Assembly (NCBI GenBank): GCA_910578395.1
Contig: CAJTPZ010000005.1
Location: 137,619 to 201,618 of the forward strand
Reading direction: 5' to 3'
DNA from: an uncultured Muribaculaceae bacterium
Lineage (GTDB): Bacteria; Bacteroidota; Bacteroidia; Bacteroidales; Muribaculaceae
Length of the DNA stretch: 64,000 bases
The notes beneath the pieces are model-generated. The model was given only the letters and a program-made list of their open reading frames with translations. It did no database searches and was not told the DNA's origin. The position numbers were made by a program, and so were the translations under genes. This document shows positions 46,075 through 54,693 of the stretch, one piece after another (position 1 is the first letter of the stretch; each line of letters starts with the position of its first letter).

Positions 46075-46707
46075 TTATTTTTGCTCCTGCATCAGTTTCT
46101 TCCATTTCATGAAACCGGCTATGCATATAGCGGTATAGATGGAATAAAGTACTGCATAAAAGTAAATGCCTTTGTAGATAAACAATCCGACACACACAGC
46201 GTCGACAATCATCCATGCCCACCATTGTTCGATATATTTCCGTGCGAGTAGCCATGTAGCGGTTATGGACAGTGCGGTTGTGAATGCATCGATCCATGGC
46301 ACTGTGCTGTCGGTCAAAAATATCAGTATGGATGCTATGCCGAGATATATTGCTGCCGTTGTCGCAATCCATGGAAACCATACCCGTTTTGGGGTGTGGC
46401 TGATAGGAAGTGCTTTCCTTTCAGAATCTTTGCCTCTCTTGCTTTTGTGTCTTGTCCAATGCAAATAGCCGTAAATGGCCATAAGGAAATAATAGATGTT
46501 TATTCCGAAATCGGCGTATATACCGGCACGGAAATATACCCATATTGAAATTGCAGGCATTATGATCGTGGCAATCCATACTTTGGCATTGGCATGATAT
46601 TCATAATAGATATAGAAAAGCCCTGTAAGGAAGCCGAGAGCTTCGAGGATTCGGTCGGGTGTCCACCATGATCCGAAATCAGTCAGAAATTGTTGTAAAA
46701 TTTGCAT
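46075..46707 (-). CDS. PnuC-family vitamin transporter, likely thiamine importer PnuT
   Basis: A 210-residue PnuC/PnuT-type facilitator with seven predicted hydrophobic segments. WWTPDRILEALGFLTGLFYI and YEYHANAKVWIATIIMPA are typical N-terminal blocks. PnuC transports nicotinamide riboside, whereas PnuT carries thiamine; the upstream TPP riboswitch and adjoining TonB receptor point to thiamine. The start is 4 bp after the receptor stop, so both are in one operon. Kinase trapping (thiamine pyrophosphokinase) is not encoded in this window. Confidence 0.85.
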   Translation of the reverse strand: MQILQQFLTDFGSWWTPDRILEALGFLTGLFYIYYEYHANAKVWIATIIMPAISIWVYFRAGIYADFGINIYYFLMAIYGYLHWTRHKSKRGKDSERKALPISHTPKRVWFPWIATTAAIYLGIASILIFLTDSTVPWIDAFTTALSITATWLLARKYIEQWWAWMIVDAVCVGLFIYKGIYFYAVLYSIYTAICIAGFMKWKKLMQEQK

Positions 46708-46711
46708 GAAA

Positions 46712-48994
46712 TCAGAATTTAAGTGCTATGGATGCCATTATGTTGGTAGGAGCCTGGGCTGCGTAACCGGAGTACCGGTATATTACTTTTGAGCCCTCAG
46801 AATCGACGTAATATCCGGCGCCGGCATATCCGTTGTTTTCATATATGGCATTGAAAAGATTATAGATTGTGAATCCTATTTTCAATTCTTTTACCGAAGG
46901 AATTGTATTGGTGGTGTATGACAGACGCAGATCACTCACACAGTAGGCTTTGAGCGATTGCTCGTTGCTGCCTGTATTGGTCAGATATTGTTTCCCTATG
47001 TAGCGGGTGGCCAAAGTCGCATCAATGCCGTTTAAAAGGTGAAAATTAAACGCATTTGCAGCGGTTGCGTCTGGAGAGAATGCTATTGGTGTGGATCCAA
47101 GATCAAAAGCGATGGGGTTGGTCCACTCGTCTTCATAGATGTATTCTGTGAAGTTTTTAATGCGGTTACGTGACAGTGACACGCTTAACTCCCAGTCAAA
47201 CCATCTTGCAGGTTTCAGTCCGGCCTGTAGTTCGATGCCGGTGCGGTAGCTCGACGGTACATTCACGCTTATCGCATTGCCTGTGTCGGAGAGCTGTCCT
47301 GTGGCAACGAGCTGGTCTTTATAATCCATGAAGTAGAGATTGGCTCCGAGAGTAAGATTACTTAGGTATAGCTGCCAGCCGAGTTCATAATCCATAAGAC
47401 GTTCAGGACGCGGTGTCTTGTCAGGGTCGCAGTCGATAAAATTGTCACGGGTGGGTTCTTTATGAGCCACACTCCATGATGCAAATACTCGGTTGCGTCC
47501 GTCGGCAGTTGCATAGTTTAGGCCTATTTTCGGGTTGAAGAAGTTGTAGTGGCGGTCTATGTCAAGTTGTTGCATACCGCCGATGCTGTAATCATAGGTG
47601 TCAGATACTCCGTTGATCGAATAGCCGATGTGGCGGTACTGCATATCTGCCAGTCCGGAAAGTCCGCTGAAGATGTGCACATTTGCACGCGCATAGATGT
47701 TTGCGTCGGTCTTATCTCCTGTGTTCCTGTAATATTCCTGTAGCGGATCAATGGTCCCGATGTAGTTTCTGACCCATGCTACCTGACCGAAATGATTACC
47801 TTTGAAATGATTGACGGCACCTCCTATGACGGCTTGTATAAGATTGCTGTTATAGTTGAATGACATTACACCTCCGCCAAATCCGTTGCTCATATTCTTT
47901 AACCGCACCAGATCCTGTTTCTTGACAATGTTTCCTTCGGAATCTTCAAACGGCTGTAGCCCGTATTCGATAAGAGTGCGTGATGTTTTATACTGCTCAT
48001 AGTATCCGTCGCCTTTTGTATAGTGCAGTCCGGCATTCATGTACCACTTGTCGCCAAGACGTTGGCCAAGCAGCAGATGAAAATGGTATTGTGTGTAATT
48101 GTCGTTCTGGTTTTGGTAATATGCAGTATTTCCTTCGGAATCGGTATATTTTCCGCATGGATTGTATCGGCGCCCGTATTCAGCCATTTCATCGGCCGAT
48201 GCATAGTCCCATGCCATATAAGTTTTCTGTTTGCCTCCAAACGACAGAAATCTTAACCGTGTTCCTACATTCTCATAGGCTATCTGTCCGAAATAGCTCC
48301 ATAGATTGCTTTTGGCCCGTTCGATATAACCGTCGCTACCGAGTTTGCTAAGTCGGAAATCGGCCGACCAATGGTCGTGAAGAAGCCCTGTGCCGAGCCG
48401 AAGAGTTGCTTTATAGGAATTATAGGATCCGTAGGATGCGTCAATGGCGGTGTATGGATCTGAAGACGGAACTGAAGTAGCCATATTCACGCTTGCTCCG
48501 AAAGCTCCTGCTCCATTGGTGGATAATCCTACACCGCGTTGTATCTGCACATCGCGCACCGATGATGCAAGATCCGGCATATTAACCCAATACACATTAT
48601 GACTTTCCGGATCATTGACAGGGATGCCGTTGGCAGTTACATTGATGCGCGATCCGTCGCTGCCGCGCACTCTCATTGATGTATATCCTATGCCGTTTCC
48701 TGCGTCTGAGGTAGTTATTACACCGGGAGTCATCTGCATAAGATAGGGGAGATCGCGGCCGTCATTGACCTCCGATATCTTTTTTGCTGTAAGGTTGGTG
48801 AATGCGACAGGAGTAGTCGATGTCGCGCGTCCGTTGGCAGTAAACTCTACCTCTTTGAGACTTACTGCAAGTCTGGTTGTGTCAAAGCCAATGGAATCGG
48901 TGGTCGGATGTATTTCAGCTCTGTTTGCGCTGTTAATTGTCACAACACTGAAAAGCAGCGCCGCTGTCACGTGTTGAATACGTGTGATAGTCAT
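46712..48994 (-). CDS. TonB-dependent outer-membrane receptor for thiamine
   Basis: A 760-residue TonB-dependent receptor of the classical type, not SusC-like. After the signal peptide the TonB-box region SLKEVEFTANGRATST leads to a plug (LTAKKISEVNDGRDLPYLMQ, RGSDGSRINVTANGIPVND, GVGLSTNGAGAFGASVNMAT) and a barrel ending MASIALKF. TPP riboswitch control and the PnuT gene downstream indicate thiamine or a thiamine phosphate as ligand. The start lies about 10 nt from the riboswitch end. Confidence 0.88.
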   Translation of the reverse strand: MTITRIQHVTAALLFSVVTINSANRAEIHPTTDSIGFDTTRLAVSLKEVEFTANGRATSTTPVAFTNLTAKKISEVNDGRDLPYLMQMTPGVITTSDAGNGIGYTSMRVRGSDGSRINVTANGIPVNDPESHNVYWVNMPDLASSVRDVQIQRGVGLSTNGAGAFGASVNMATSVPSSDPYTAIDASYGSYNSYKATLRLGTGLLHDHWSADFRLSKLGSDGYIERAKSNLWSYFGQIAYENVGTRLRFLSFGGKQKTYMAWDYASADEMAEYGRRYNPCGKYTDSEGNTAYYQNQNDNYTQYHFHLLLGQRLGDKWYMNAGLHYTKGDGYYEQYKTSRTLIEYGLQPFEDSEGNIVKKQDLVRLKNMSNGFGGGVMSFNYNSNLIQAVIGGAVNHFKGNHFGQVAWVRNYIGTIDPLQEYYRNTGDKTDANIYARANVHIFSGLSGLADMQYRHIGYSINGVSDTYDYSIGGMQQLDIDRHYNFFNPKIGLNYATADGRNRVFASWSVAHKEPTRDNFIDCDPDKTPRPERLMDYELGWQLYLSNLTLGANLYFMDYKDQLVATGQLSDTGNAISVNVPSSYRTGIELQAGLKPARWFDWELSVSLSRNRIKNFTEYIYEDEWTNPIAFDLGSTPIAFSPDATAANAFNFHLLNGIDATLATRYIGKQYLTNTGSNEQSLKAYCVSDLRLSYTTNTIPSVKELKIGFTIYNLFNAIYENNGYAGAGYYVDSEGSKVIYRYSGYAAQAPTNIMASIALKF

Positions 48995-49002
48995 AATGTC
49001 GT

Positions 49003-49082
49003 TTTCTCTACGCCGGTATTATCCGGATCAGGTTCTGAGGGTCTGTTCTCAGCCCGCCGCTCCCGGCGAGCACCCCTTTCGA
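49003..49082 (-). promoter_or_regulatory. TPP (THI-box) riboswitch
   Basis: On the minus strand the sequence contains the THI-box signatures: GGGGTGC at the 5' side, GCTGAGA, ACCCTCAGAACCTGATC and GGATAATACCGGCGTAG. These are the conserved P2-P5 junction elements of TPP riboswitches. It ends about 10 nt before the receptor ATG, so ligand binding could sequester the start region and stop translation or transcription of the uptake operon when TPP is plentiful. Confidence 0.95.
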
Positions 49083-49129
49083 TCTTTTGAATTAGCCGAT
49101 TCTGAGTTAATAAATATTGTTCGGCGATG

Positions 49130-49137
49130 CAAAATTA
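49130..49137 (-). promoter_or_regulatory. Candidate promoter of the thiamine operon
   Basis: TAATTTTG on the minus strand (TAnnTTTG), about 48 nt upstream of the riboswitch 5' side; a clear -33 match is lacking. Confidence 0.45.
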
Positions 49138-49195
49138 CTTAAAATCATCAAGCTGAAAAATTTATTTTACAATCCTGAAGTGTGGATGATTATAG

Positions 49196-49225
49196 TTGCT
49201 TATTGGTATAAATTTCTTATTTTTG
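49196..49225 (+). promoter_or_regulatory. Candidate promoter of the AraC-family gene
   Basis: TTG at 49196-49198 and TATTTTTG (-7) at 49218-49225 with 19 bp spacing; predicted leader about 29 nt to the ATG at 49261. Confidence 0.55.
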
Positions 49226-49260
49226 TCGAATATTACCAATTTAATTATCGAAATAGGTAA

Positions 49261-50172
49261 ATGGATATAATGAAACCATTGCAACTTGGGCAATTGTCAC
49301 CGATGAAAGATGTGACAGTCAGATCCAGCAGGCATGGAGATGACTACATATATTGTGACATAACAGGAGGTCTTGAGGACTATGCTAAAAGCGCAGGATC
49401 GATTTTCAGGTTTGAGGGAGTGATTCTTATTCTGTGTAACCGGGGCACAATATCATTGTGTGTGAATCTCACTACTATAACTCTGTCGGCTTCCAAGGTG
49501 TTTGTATTTAACATGGAGGACACTGTGACCCATGTTGAGTCATCAGAAGATCTTGATCTGTCGGTGCTTGCCATAGGACGTGATTTTGTGAAGGATATAA
49601 ATTTCAATCTTCAGATACTTGAGCGGTATGATGTATTGAGTGCTGCTGTGCATCCGGCTCCGCTTTCACCTAAGGATTATGAAGTGATCAAGTGTTACAT
49701 GCAGTTGCTTGACCATAATGCTCAGGCGCGTGGATTTGACAATGATTCAGACCTGTTTACACGTAATATTGCGCGTAATCTTATCGCTTCGGTATTTTAT
49801 CATTTCATATCTATAAATAGACGGCAGCATGCCGCGGTTTCAAAGCCTGCGTCGCGTCGCATGGCCTATGTCTATGATTTTATACAGCTTGTACATACTC
49901 ACTATAGACGGGAACGCACTATCAAGTTTTATGCCGACAAACTGTTTATATCGCCAAAATATCTTTCTTTGATTATAAAAGAGGGGACAGGTAGCACGGC
50001 TGCCGAATGGATCGACAGGTGCGTGATAATGGAGGCGAAAAATTTGCTCAGGTTCTCCAACATGAACGTACAGCAGGTAGCTTATGAGCTAAACTTTTCA
50101 AATCAAAGCTCGTTTGGAAAATATTTCAAGCACCTTGTGGGCATGTCTCCCTCTCAGTTTCAGAAAAGTTGA
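49261..50172 (+). CDS. AraC-family transcriptional regulator
   Basis: A 303-residue regulator with an N-terminal cupin-like ligand/effector domain and a C-terminal double helix-turn-helix domain (from about residue 205: IKFYADKLFISPKYLSLIIK and VQQVAYELNFSNQSSFGKYF, ending FKHLVGMSPSQFQKS). It probably acts as a cytosolic DNA-binding activator or repressor. It is divergent from the thiamine operon and co-directional with hisS, but the target genes are not apparent. Confidence 0.88.
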   Translation: MDIMKPLQLGQLSPMKDVTVRSSRHGDDYIYCDITGGLEDYAKSAGSIFRFEGVILILCNRGTISLCVNLTTITLSASKVFVFNMEDTVTHVESSEDLDLSVLAIGRDFVKDINFNLQILERYDVLSAAVHPAPLSPKDYEVIKCYMQLLDHNAQARGFDNDSDLFTRNIARNLIASVFYHFISINRRQHAAVSKPASRRMAYVYDFIQLVHTHYRRERTIKFYADKLFISPKYLSLIIKEGTGSTAAEWIDRCVIMEAKNLLRFSNMNVQQVAYELNFSNQSSFGKYFKHLVGMSPSQFQKS

Positions 50173-50173
50173 T

Positions 50174-50181
50174 TATCTTTG
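50174..50181 (+). promoter_or_regulatory. Candidate hisS -7 box
   Basis: TATCTTTG (TAnnTTTG) immediately after the AraC-family stop codon and about 62 bp before the hisS ATG. Confidence 0.45.
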
Positions 50182-50243
50182 TCAGTCGGAGACATCGGCT
50201 CTATGTTCGGGCTTGAAGAATCTCCTGTAAAACCAATTACCTA

Positions 50244-51611
50244 ATGGCAGTACAGAAACCATCAATTCCAAAAGGCACTCGCGACTTTTCGCAGCGTGAG
50301 ATGGCCCGGCGCAATTATATTTTCGATACAATACGCAGCGTGTTCCGGCTCTATGGCTTCGCTCCTATAGAGACACCTGCAATGGAAAACCTCTCGACAC
50401 TTATGGGTAAGTATGGAGAGGAGGGCGACAAGCTCCTGTTTAAGATATTGAATTCCGGCAACTATCTGTTGGGAGTGGATTCTGAGATTTTGCATGATGA
50501 TAACATCAACCGTCTCACGACAAAGATCTCGGAGAAAGGATTGCGTTACGATCTCACTGTGCCGTTTGCAAGGTTTGTCGTACAGCATCGTAATGAATTG
50601 CAATTCCCTTTCAAGCGTTATCAGATGCAGCCTGTATGGCGCGCTGATCGGCCTCAGAAGGGTCGTTACAGAGAGTTCTATCAGTGTGATGCCGATGTCA
50701 TAGGGTCTGATTCGCTTGTCAGTGAGGTAGAGTTGCTGCAGCTTATCGACGAAGTTTTCGCACGGTTCGGCATTAATATAGCTATAAAGCTCAATAACCG
50801 TAAGGTTCTTGCCGGTATTGCAGAAATAATCGGTGAGCCTGAGCGGCTTGTGGATATAACAGTAGCAATAGACAAGATTGATAAGATAGGGATTGATGCT
50901 GTAAACGAAGAGCTTTCATCCAAGGGACTGGCCCAGGAGGCTATAGCGGCACTGCGTCCAATACTTGAGATATCTGGCACTGTCGACGAGCGCCTTGAGG
51001 CACTGCGCAAACTGCTTGCTTCCTCGGAGACAGGCACACGCGGAGTCGATGAGCTTAACGAGGTAATCGCTATGACCAGAGATCTCGGCTTGCGTGCACA
51101 ACTCGATCTTGATGTTTCGCTTGCACGTGGATTAAATTACTACACTGGTTGTATAATTGAGGTAAAAGCTCTCGATGTCACTATCGGAAGCATAACCGGC
51201 GGTGGCCGTTACGACAATCTTACAGGTGTTTTCGGTATGCCCGGTGTGTCGGGGGTAGGCATTTCGTTTGGCGCCGACCGCATCTACGATGTGCTGAATG
51301 CTCTTGACCTTTATCCTGAAGAGGCGACAATGACTACCCGTGTCATGTTTGCCAACTTTGGTGCATTGGAAGCACTTGCATCCCTGCGACTTATGAAACG
51401 ACTTCGTGCTCAAGGCATATCAACGGAGCTGTATCCCGATGCGGTAAAAATGAAGAAACAGTTGTCGTTTGCGTCTGCTGCAGGTATACCGTTTGTCGCT
51501 ATGATCGGCGATAGTGAGCTTGCCGACGGCACAGTCACTCTCAAAGACATGATTGCTGGAGAGCAGCATACACTTTCGCATGATGCGCTTATAGAAAAGC
51601 TGAAGGCTTGA
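50244..51611 (+). CDS. hisS: Histidine--tRNA ligase
   Basis: A class II synthetase of 455 residues charging tRNA-His. Motif 1 region begins IPKGTRDFSQREMARRNYIF, motif 2 KRYQMQPVWRADRPQKGRYREFYQCD, the HisA motif ARGLNYYTGCIIEV and the GGGRYDNL motif are present, with motif 3 in GVGISFGADRIYD. The C-terminal anticodon-binding domain ends near KLKA. Its length is above the E. coli 424 residues, as usual in Bacteroidetes. Confidence 0.96.
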   Translation: MAVQKPSIPKGTRDFSQREMARRNYIFDTIRSVFRLYGFAPIETPAMENLSTLMGKYGEEGDKLLFKILNSGNYLLGVDSEILHDDNINRLTTKISEKGLRYDLTVPFARFVVQHRNELQFPFKRYQMQPVWRADRPQKGRYREFYQCDADVIGSDSLVSEVELLQLIDEVFARFGINIAIKLNNRKVLAGIAEIIGEPERLVDITVAIDKIDKIGIDAVNEELSSKGLAQEAIAALRPILEISGTVDERLEALRKLLASSETGTRGVDELNEVIAMTRDLGLRAQLDLDVSLARGLNYYTGCIIEVKALDVTIGSITGGGRYDNLTGVFGMPGVSGVGISFGADRIYDVLNALDLYPEEATMTTRVMFANFGALEALASLRLMKRLRAQGISTELYPDAVKMKKQLSFASAAGIPFVAMIGDSELADGTVTLKDMIAGEQHTLSHDALIEKLKA

Positions 51612-51641
51612 TTCTTTTTAATTAAATTCATTCACAGTACG

Positions 51642-52253
51642 ATGATTCGTCGACTTTCACTGCTCATTTTGTCTGTGCTGGCTGTAATGCCACTATGTGC
51701 ACAGTTTAGATATGCTCCTGTGGTAGGAGCTGATTATTCGACCCTTAATTTTAAGCAGGATCTTATAGAGATCAATGCCAAACCGGGTCTGCGCGCCGGC
51801 ATAAATGGAGAGTATATGTTTCCGGGTATTGGTTTCGGCCTTGATATAGGTGCGTTTTATAGTATGCGTGGCGCCGGTGTCAATCTTGGACAGAAAGAAA
51901 TATGGGCCAGTGAAGGTTATGGCAAAGAGCGTGTGCTTCTTCATTATCTTGAGATTCCTTTCAATCTTAAGTTCAAGTGGACCAGAATGCAGGGTCTTGA
52001 GGAATATATAGCTCCTTATGTTATAGGCGGACCGGTGTTTGACTTTCTGCTCGGGCATAGCAATATAGCTGCTATGAAATATGCCGGAGGCACACTCGGA
52101 CTCCGTGTAGGTGGTGGTGTTGAGATAAAACGTGAATGGCAGTTGCAGGTTGCCTACACATGGGGTATGACTTACTCCCTGAAAACTGTGAAGCTTGATC
52201 AGTTCAGTGCCCGTAATAAGTTTGTATCAGTTACGTTAGCACGTTATTTCTGA
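51642..52253 (+). CDS. PorT-like outer-membrane beta-barrel protein
   Basis: A 203-residue exported protein with a signal peptide (RRLSLLILSVLAVMPLCAQ, cleavage after residue about 20). The mature part has alternating amphipathic strands (APVVGADYSTLNF, GFGLDIGAFYSMRGAGVNL, YLEIPFNLKFKW) as in PorT-family outer-membrane beta-barrels. It starts 30 bp after hisS. PorT homologues are needed for type IX secretion in some Bacteroidetes, but this small-barrel family is broad and no other T9SS gene is seen here. Confidence 0.75.
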   Translation: MIRRLSLLILSVLAVMPLCAQFRYAPVVGADYSTLNFKQDLIEINAKPGLRAGINGEYMFPGIGFGLDIGAFYSMRGAGVNLGQKEIWASEGYGKERVLLHYLEIPFNLKFKWTRMQGLEEYIAPYVIGGPVFDFLLGHSNIAAMKYAGGTLGLRVGGGVEIKREWQLQVAYTWGMTYSLKTVKLDQFSARNKFVSVTLARYF

Positions 52254-52274
52254 TCTGAAGTAGAGAGGACAATA

Positions 52275-52322
52275 AAAATTAAGCCGGGAATCTTATAATC
52301 AAGATTCCCGGCTTGATCTTTT
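52275..52322. terminator. Bidirectional terminator between PorT-like and C_GCAxxG genes
   Basis: Perfect 14-bp stem AAGCCGGGAATCTT (52281-52294) with 52301-52314. T-rich sequence follows on both strands (TGATCTTTTC on plus; AATTTTTATTG on minus), so it can serve both convergent units. Confidence 0.85.
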
Positions 52323-52331
52323 CAGATAGTG

Positions 52332-52721
52332 TTATGCCATACGGTTATGTAGGATTGTGACAACTTCTTCGATCAGATCCATGCATGGTTTTTTCCCTTT
52401 GGTTTTTAGATCGCGGCATCGTATCATGCCTTCATTGATGTCGGCAAATTCAGTGCATATTTCTTTTATAGACCTGTTTACTGAAGGTTTATCTGAGATG
52501 TCTCTGTATTTTGTCATTCCTTGCACAATTGATGCTCCTGTCAGAGTTCCGCATATCTCTCCAGTACCGGCGACTCCTGTTCCGAATCCCGATGTGATTC
52601 TTGAAGCAATTTCGTCGTTTAATCCGGAGACATCAGTAAACACAAGAGCCACACACTGGGAGCAATTGTAGCCTTGTTGGCGGAGTGCGCGTGCTTTTTC
52701 AATTCTTTCAGATAGTGTCAT
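52332..52721 (-). CDS. C_GCAxxG_C_C family protein
   Basis: A 129-residue protein of the C_GCAxxG_C_C family (putative redox or metal-binding). Conserved cysteines occur in QGYNCSQCVALVF, GTGEICGTLTGA, EICTEF, IRCRDL and KPCMDLIEEVV. The glycine-rich SGFGTGVAGTGE before the third cysteine matches the family GxGFGGGxG motif. Function unknown. The ATG overlaps the ung stop by 4 bp. Confidence 0.82.
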   Translation of the reverse strand: MTLSERIEKARALRQQGYNCSQCVALVFTDVSGLNDEIASRITSGFGTGVAGTGEICGTLTGASIVQGMTKYRDISDKPSVNRSIKEICTEFADINEGMIRCRDLKTKGKKPCMDLIEEVVTILHNRMA

Positions 52722-53386
52722 CTCCAGTCTATTGGGGTCTTATTGTGTTCGGTAAGATATTGGTTGGCACGTGAGAAATGGTGATTGCCGAAAAAACCAC
52801 GGTGGGCCGATAGTGGCGACGGATGTGGCGATTCCAGCACAAGGTGTCGGTTTCGGTCTATAAATGCACCTTTTTTCTGCGCATGGCTTCCCCAGAGCAT
52901 GAATACAAGATTCTGGCATCGTCGGTTCAGACATTCTACTGCAGCTTCAGTCAGCTGTTCCCATCCGTGTCCTTGATGTGATCCTGCCTGACCGGCTTCT
53001 ACAGTTAGTGTGTCATTGAGCAGAAGTACGCCCTGGCGTGCCCAGCGGCTTAGGTCTCCGTCGGTAGGTGGTGTGGCAAGTCCCAGATCAGTAGAGATTT
53101 CTTTGAATATGTTGATAAGCGATGGCGGTAGTTTTATACCGCCGGCAACAGAGAAACACAGCCCATTGGCTTGGCCCGGACCATGGTATGGATCTTGACC
53201 GAGTATGACAACCTTTACCTCGCTGAGAGGGGTGGTGTCAAATGCTGCAAATATTTTTGATGCCGGAGGATAAATTGTGCCGCGGAGATAACGGTCTCTC
53301 ACAAATTCTGTAAGAGCCGAAAAGTAAGGTTTATCCCATTCGGCTGCAAGCGCCTCTTTCCATGAGGGTTCTATTCTTACTTCCAT
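52718..53386 (-). CDS. ung: Uracil-DNA glycosylase
   Basis: Removes uracil from DNA. 222 residues from the preferred ATG 53386 (MEVRIEPSWKEAL). The catalytic water-activating motif GQDPYHGPGQANGLCFSV and the leucine/histidine loop HPSPLSAHRGFFG are intact. An in-frame ATG at 53413 would add nine unrelated residues. It overlaps the downstream C_GCAxxG gene (ATGA). The 53414-53579 stretch upstream is AT-rich and contains no recognisable gene. Confidence 0.95.
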   Translation of the reverse strand: MEVRIEPSWKEALAAEWDKPYFSALTEFVRDRYLRGTIYPPASKIFAAFDTTPLSEVKVVILGQDPYHGPGQANGLCFSVAGGIKLPPSLINIFKEISTDLGLATPPTDGDLSRWARQGVLLLNDTLTVEAGQAGSHQGHGWEQLTEAAVECLNRRCQNLVFMLWGSHAQKKGAFIDRNRHLVLESPHPSPLSAHRGFFGNHHFSRANQYLTEHNKTPIDWR

Positions 53387-53579
53387 AAAATATATTTGAT
53401 TGAGGTTTTGCAAAGATGAAGTATTCAGACACTTAGTTGTGTGGTATTACAAAGATGCATATTTTTTTGAAAAAAAACGCGTACTCTTTAAACTATTTCC
53501 CGATCATATTGTTTTAGTAGTATAAAGATTACTTTTTCCATTGCAAGAAATGTGATAATGATTGGTTTATAAACGGACT

Positions 53580-53611
53580 GAGCGACCGGGAGGCCGCTCT
53601 TTTTGTATTTT
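53580..53611 (+). terminator. Isolated plus-strand terminator-like hairpin
   Basis: GAGCGACC (53580-53587) pairs with GGCCGCTC (53592-53599) except one A-C mismatch, followed by TCTTTTTGTATTTT. No annotated gene ends just upstream on this strand (ung is on the other strand), so it may end a short unrecognised RNA from 53414-53579 or be a leftover. Confidence 0.4.
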
Positions 53612-53639
53612 AACGATACTATAAATTATTGTAAAGAGT

Positions 53640-53647
53640 TATATTTG
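53640..53647 (+). promoter_or_regulatory. Candidate mscL -7 box
   Basis: TATATTTG (TAnnTTTG) about 45 bp upstream of the chosen mscL ATG. Confidence 0.45.
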
Positions 53648-53691
53648 TGGAGGGAATGGGCGATTCACAGACAATTAAAAAACAGATCTAT

Positions 53692-54144
53692 ATGAATAAA
53701 TCAGGATTAAAGAAGTTTGCAAACGAGTTTAAGGAGTTCGCTGTAAGGGGCAATGTAGTTGATATGGCAGTCGGTGTCATCATAGGTGCAGCTTTTGGCA
53801 AGATTGTCACATCGCTTGTCAATGATGTTCTGATGCCGGTGATAGGTTATTTTACAGGAGGTGTCAATTTTTCGGAACACCGGTGGATAATTCAGAAAGC
53901 GGTCACTGATGCCGGAGGAGAGATTGTAACTCCGGAAGTTGCTGTTTCGTGGGGCGCATTTTTGCAGACCGTTGTTGATTTCGTGATCATTGCATTCTGT
54001 ATTTTTGTGATGGTTAAGTTTATAATGAATCTTAAACGTAAAAAAGAAGAGCTGCCTGCACCTGTGGTACCTGCCGAACCTACTGAGGAAGTAAAGCTCC
54101 TGACTCAGATACGTGATCTTCTTGAAAAGGAAAATAATAAGTAA
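53692..54144 (+). CDS. mscL: Large-conductance mechanosensitive channel
   Basis: An inner-membrane pressure valve. The 150-residue protein begins NKSGLKKFANEFKEFAVRGN with the family motif VVDMAVGVIIGAAFGKIVTS as the pore-lining first helix; the second span is VDFVIIAFCIFVMVKFIMNL; a cytoplasmic helix EEVKLLTQIRDLLE closes it. A GTG 45 bp upstream would add 15 non-conserved residues, so ATG 53692 is preferred. Followed by aroK 12 bp later. Confidence 0.95.
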   Translation: MNKSGLKKFANEFKEFAVRGNVVDMAVGVIIGAAFGKIVTSLVNDVLMPVIGYFTGGVNFSEHRWIIQKAVTDAGGEIVTPEVAVSWGAFLQTVVDFVIIAFCIFVMVKFIMNLKRKKEELPAPVVPAEPTEEVKLLTQIRDLLEKENNK

Positions 54145-54156
54145 GATCACAATATT

Positions 54157-54693
54157 GTGCGGCCGATATTTCTTATAGGTTTTATGGGTTCGGGTAAGTC
54201 AACTCTTGGAAGACTTGTGTCAAAAGCGGCAGAAATTGATTTCATTGATCTCGACAACTATATTGAGGCAAGGTTTTCAAAAAGTATATCCGATATCTTT
54301 GCCGAAAGTGGAGAGGATGGTTTTCGCCACATAGAGAGGCGTATGCTTCATGAAGTAGCTGAAATGGAGGATGTGCTTGTGGCCTGCGGCGGTGGAACGC
54401 CTTGCTTCTTTGACAATGTCGATTACATGAACTCAAAGGGCACCACCGTGTGGCTAAGAGCTGACAATGCTGTGCTTCATTCGCGTCTGATGCGTGGACG
54501 GCACAAACGTCCGCTTATCGCGTCACTCGACAGTGATGGGTTGAGCAGATTTATTGCCGATGCGCTTTATAAGCGCGATCCTTTTTACTCACGGGCTGCA
54601 TGTAGTTTCGAGACCTCGCTGCTTGAGACCGAACTCGATCGCGAAGTGACTGCGACCCGCTTTATCGAACAATATATCACTCCAAAGAAATGA
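54157..54693 (+). CDS. aroK: Shikimate kinase
   Basis: Phosphorylates shikimate in aromatic amino-acid synthesis. 178 residues from a GTG start (RPIFLIGFMGSGKSTLGRL). P-loop GFMGSGKST at about 8-16, the DLDNYIE acidic pair, GEDGFRHIERRML and the GGGTP shikimate loop are normal. A GTG start is supported because no ATG precedes the P-loop. Its stop overlaps the next ATG by 4 bp. Confidence 0.93.
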   Translation: MRPIFLIGFMGSGKSTLGRLVSKAAEIDFIDLDNYIEARFSKSISDIFAESGEDGFRHIERRMLHEVAEMEDVLVACGGGTPCFFDNVDYMNSKGTTVWLRADNAVLHSRLMRGRHKRPLIASLDSDGLSRFIADALYKRDPFYSRAACSFETSLLETELDREVTATRFIEQYITPKK

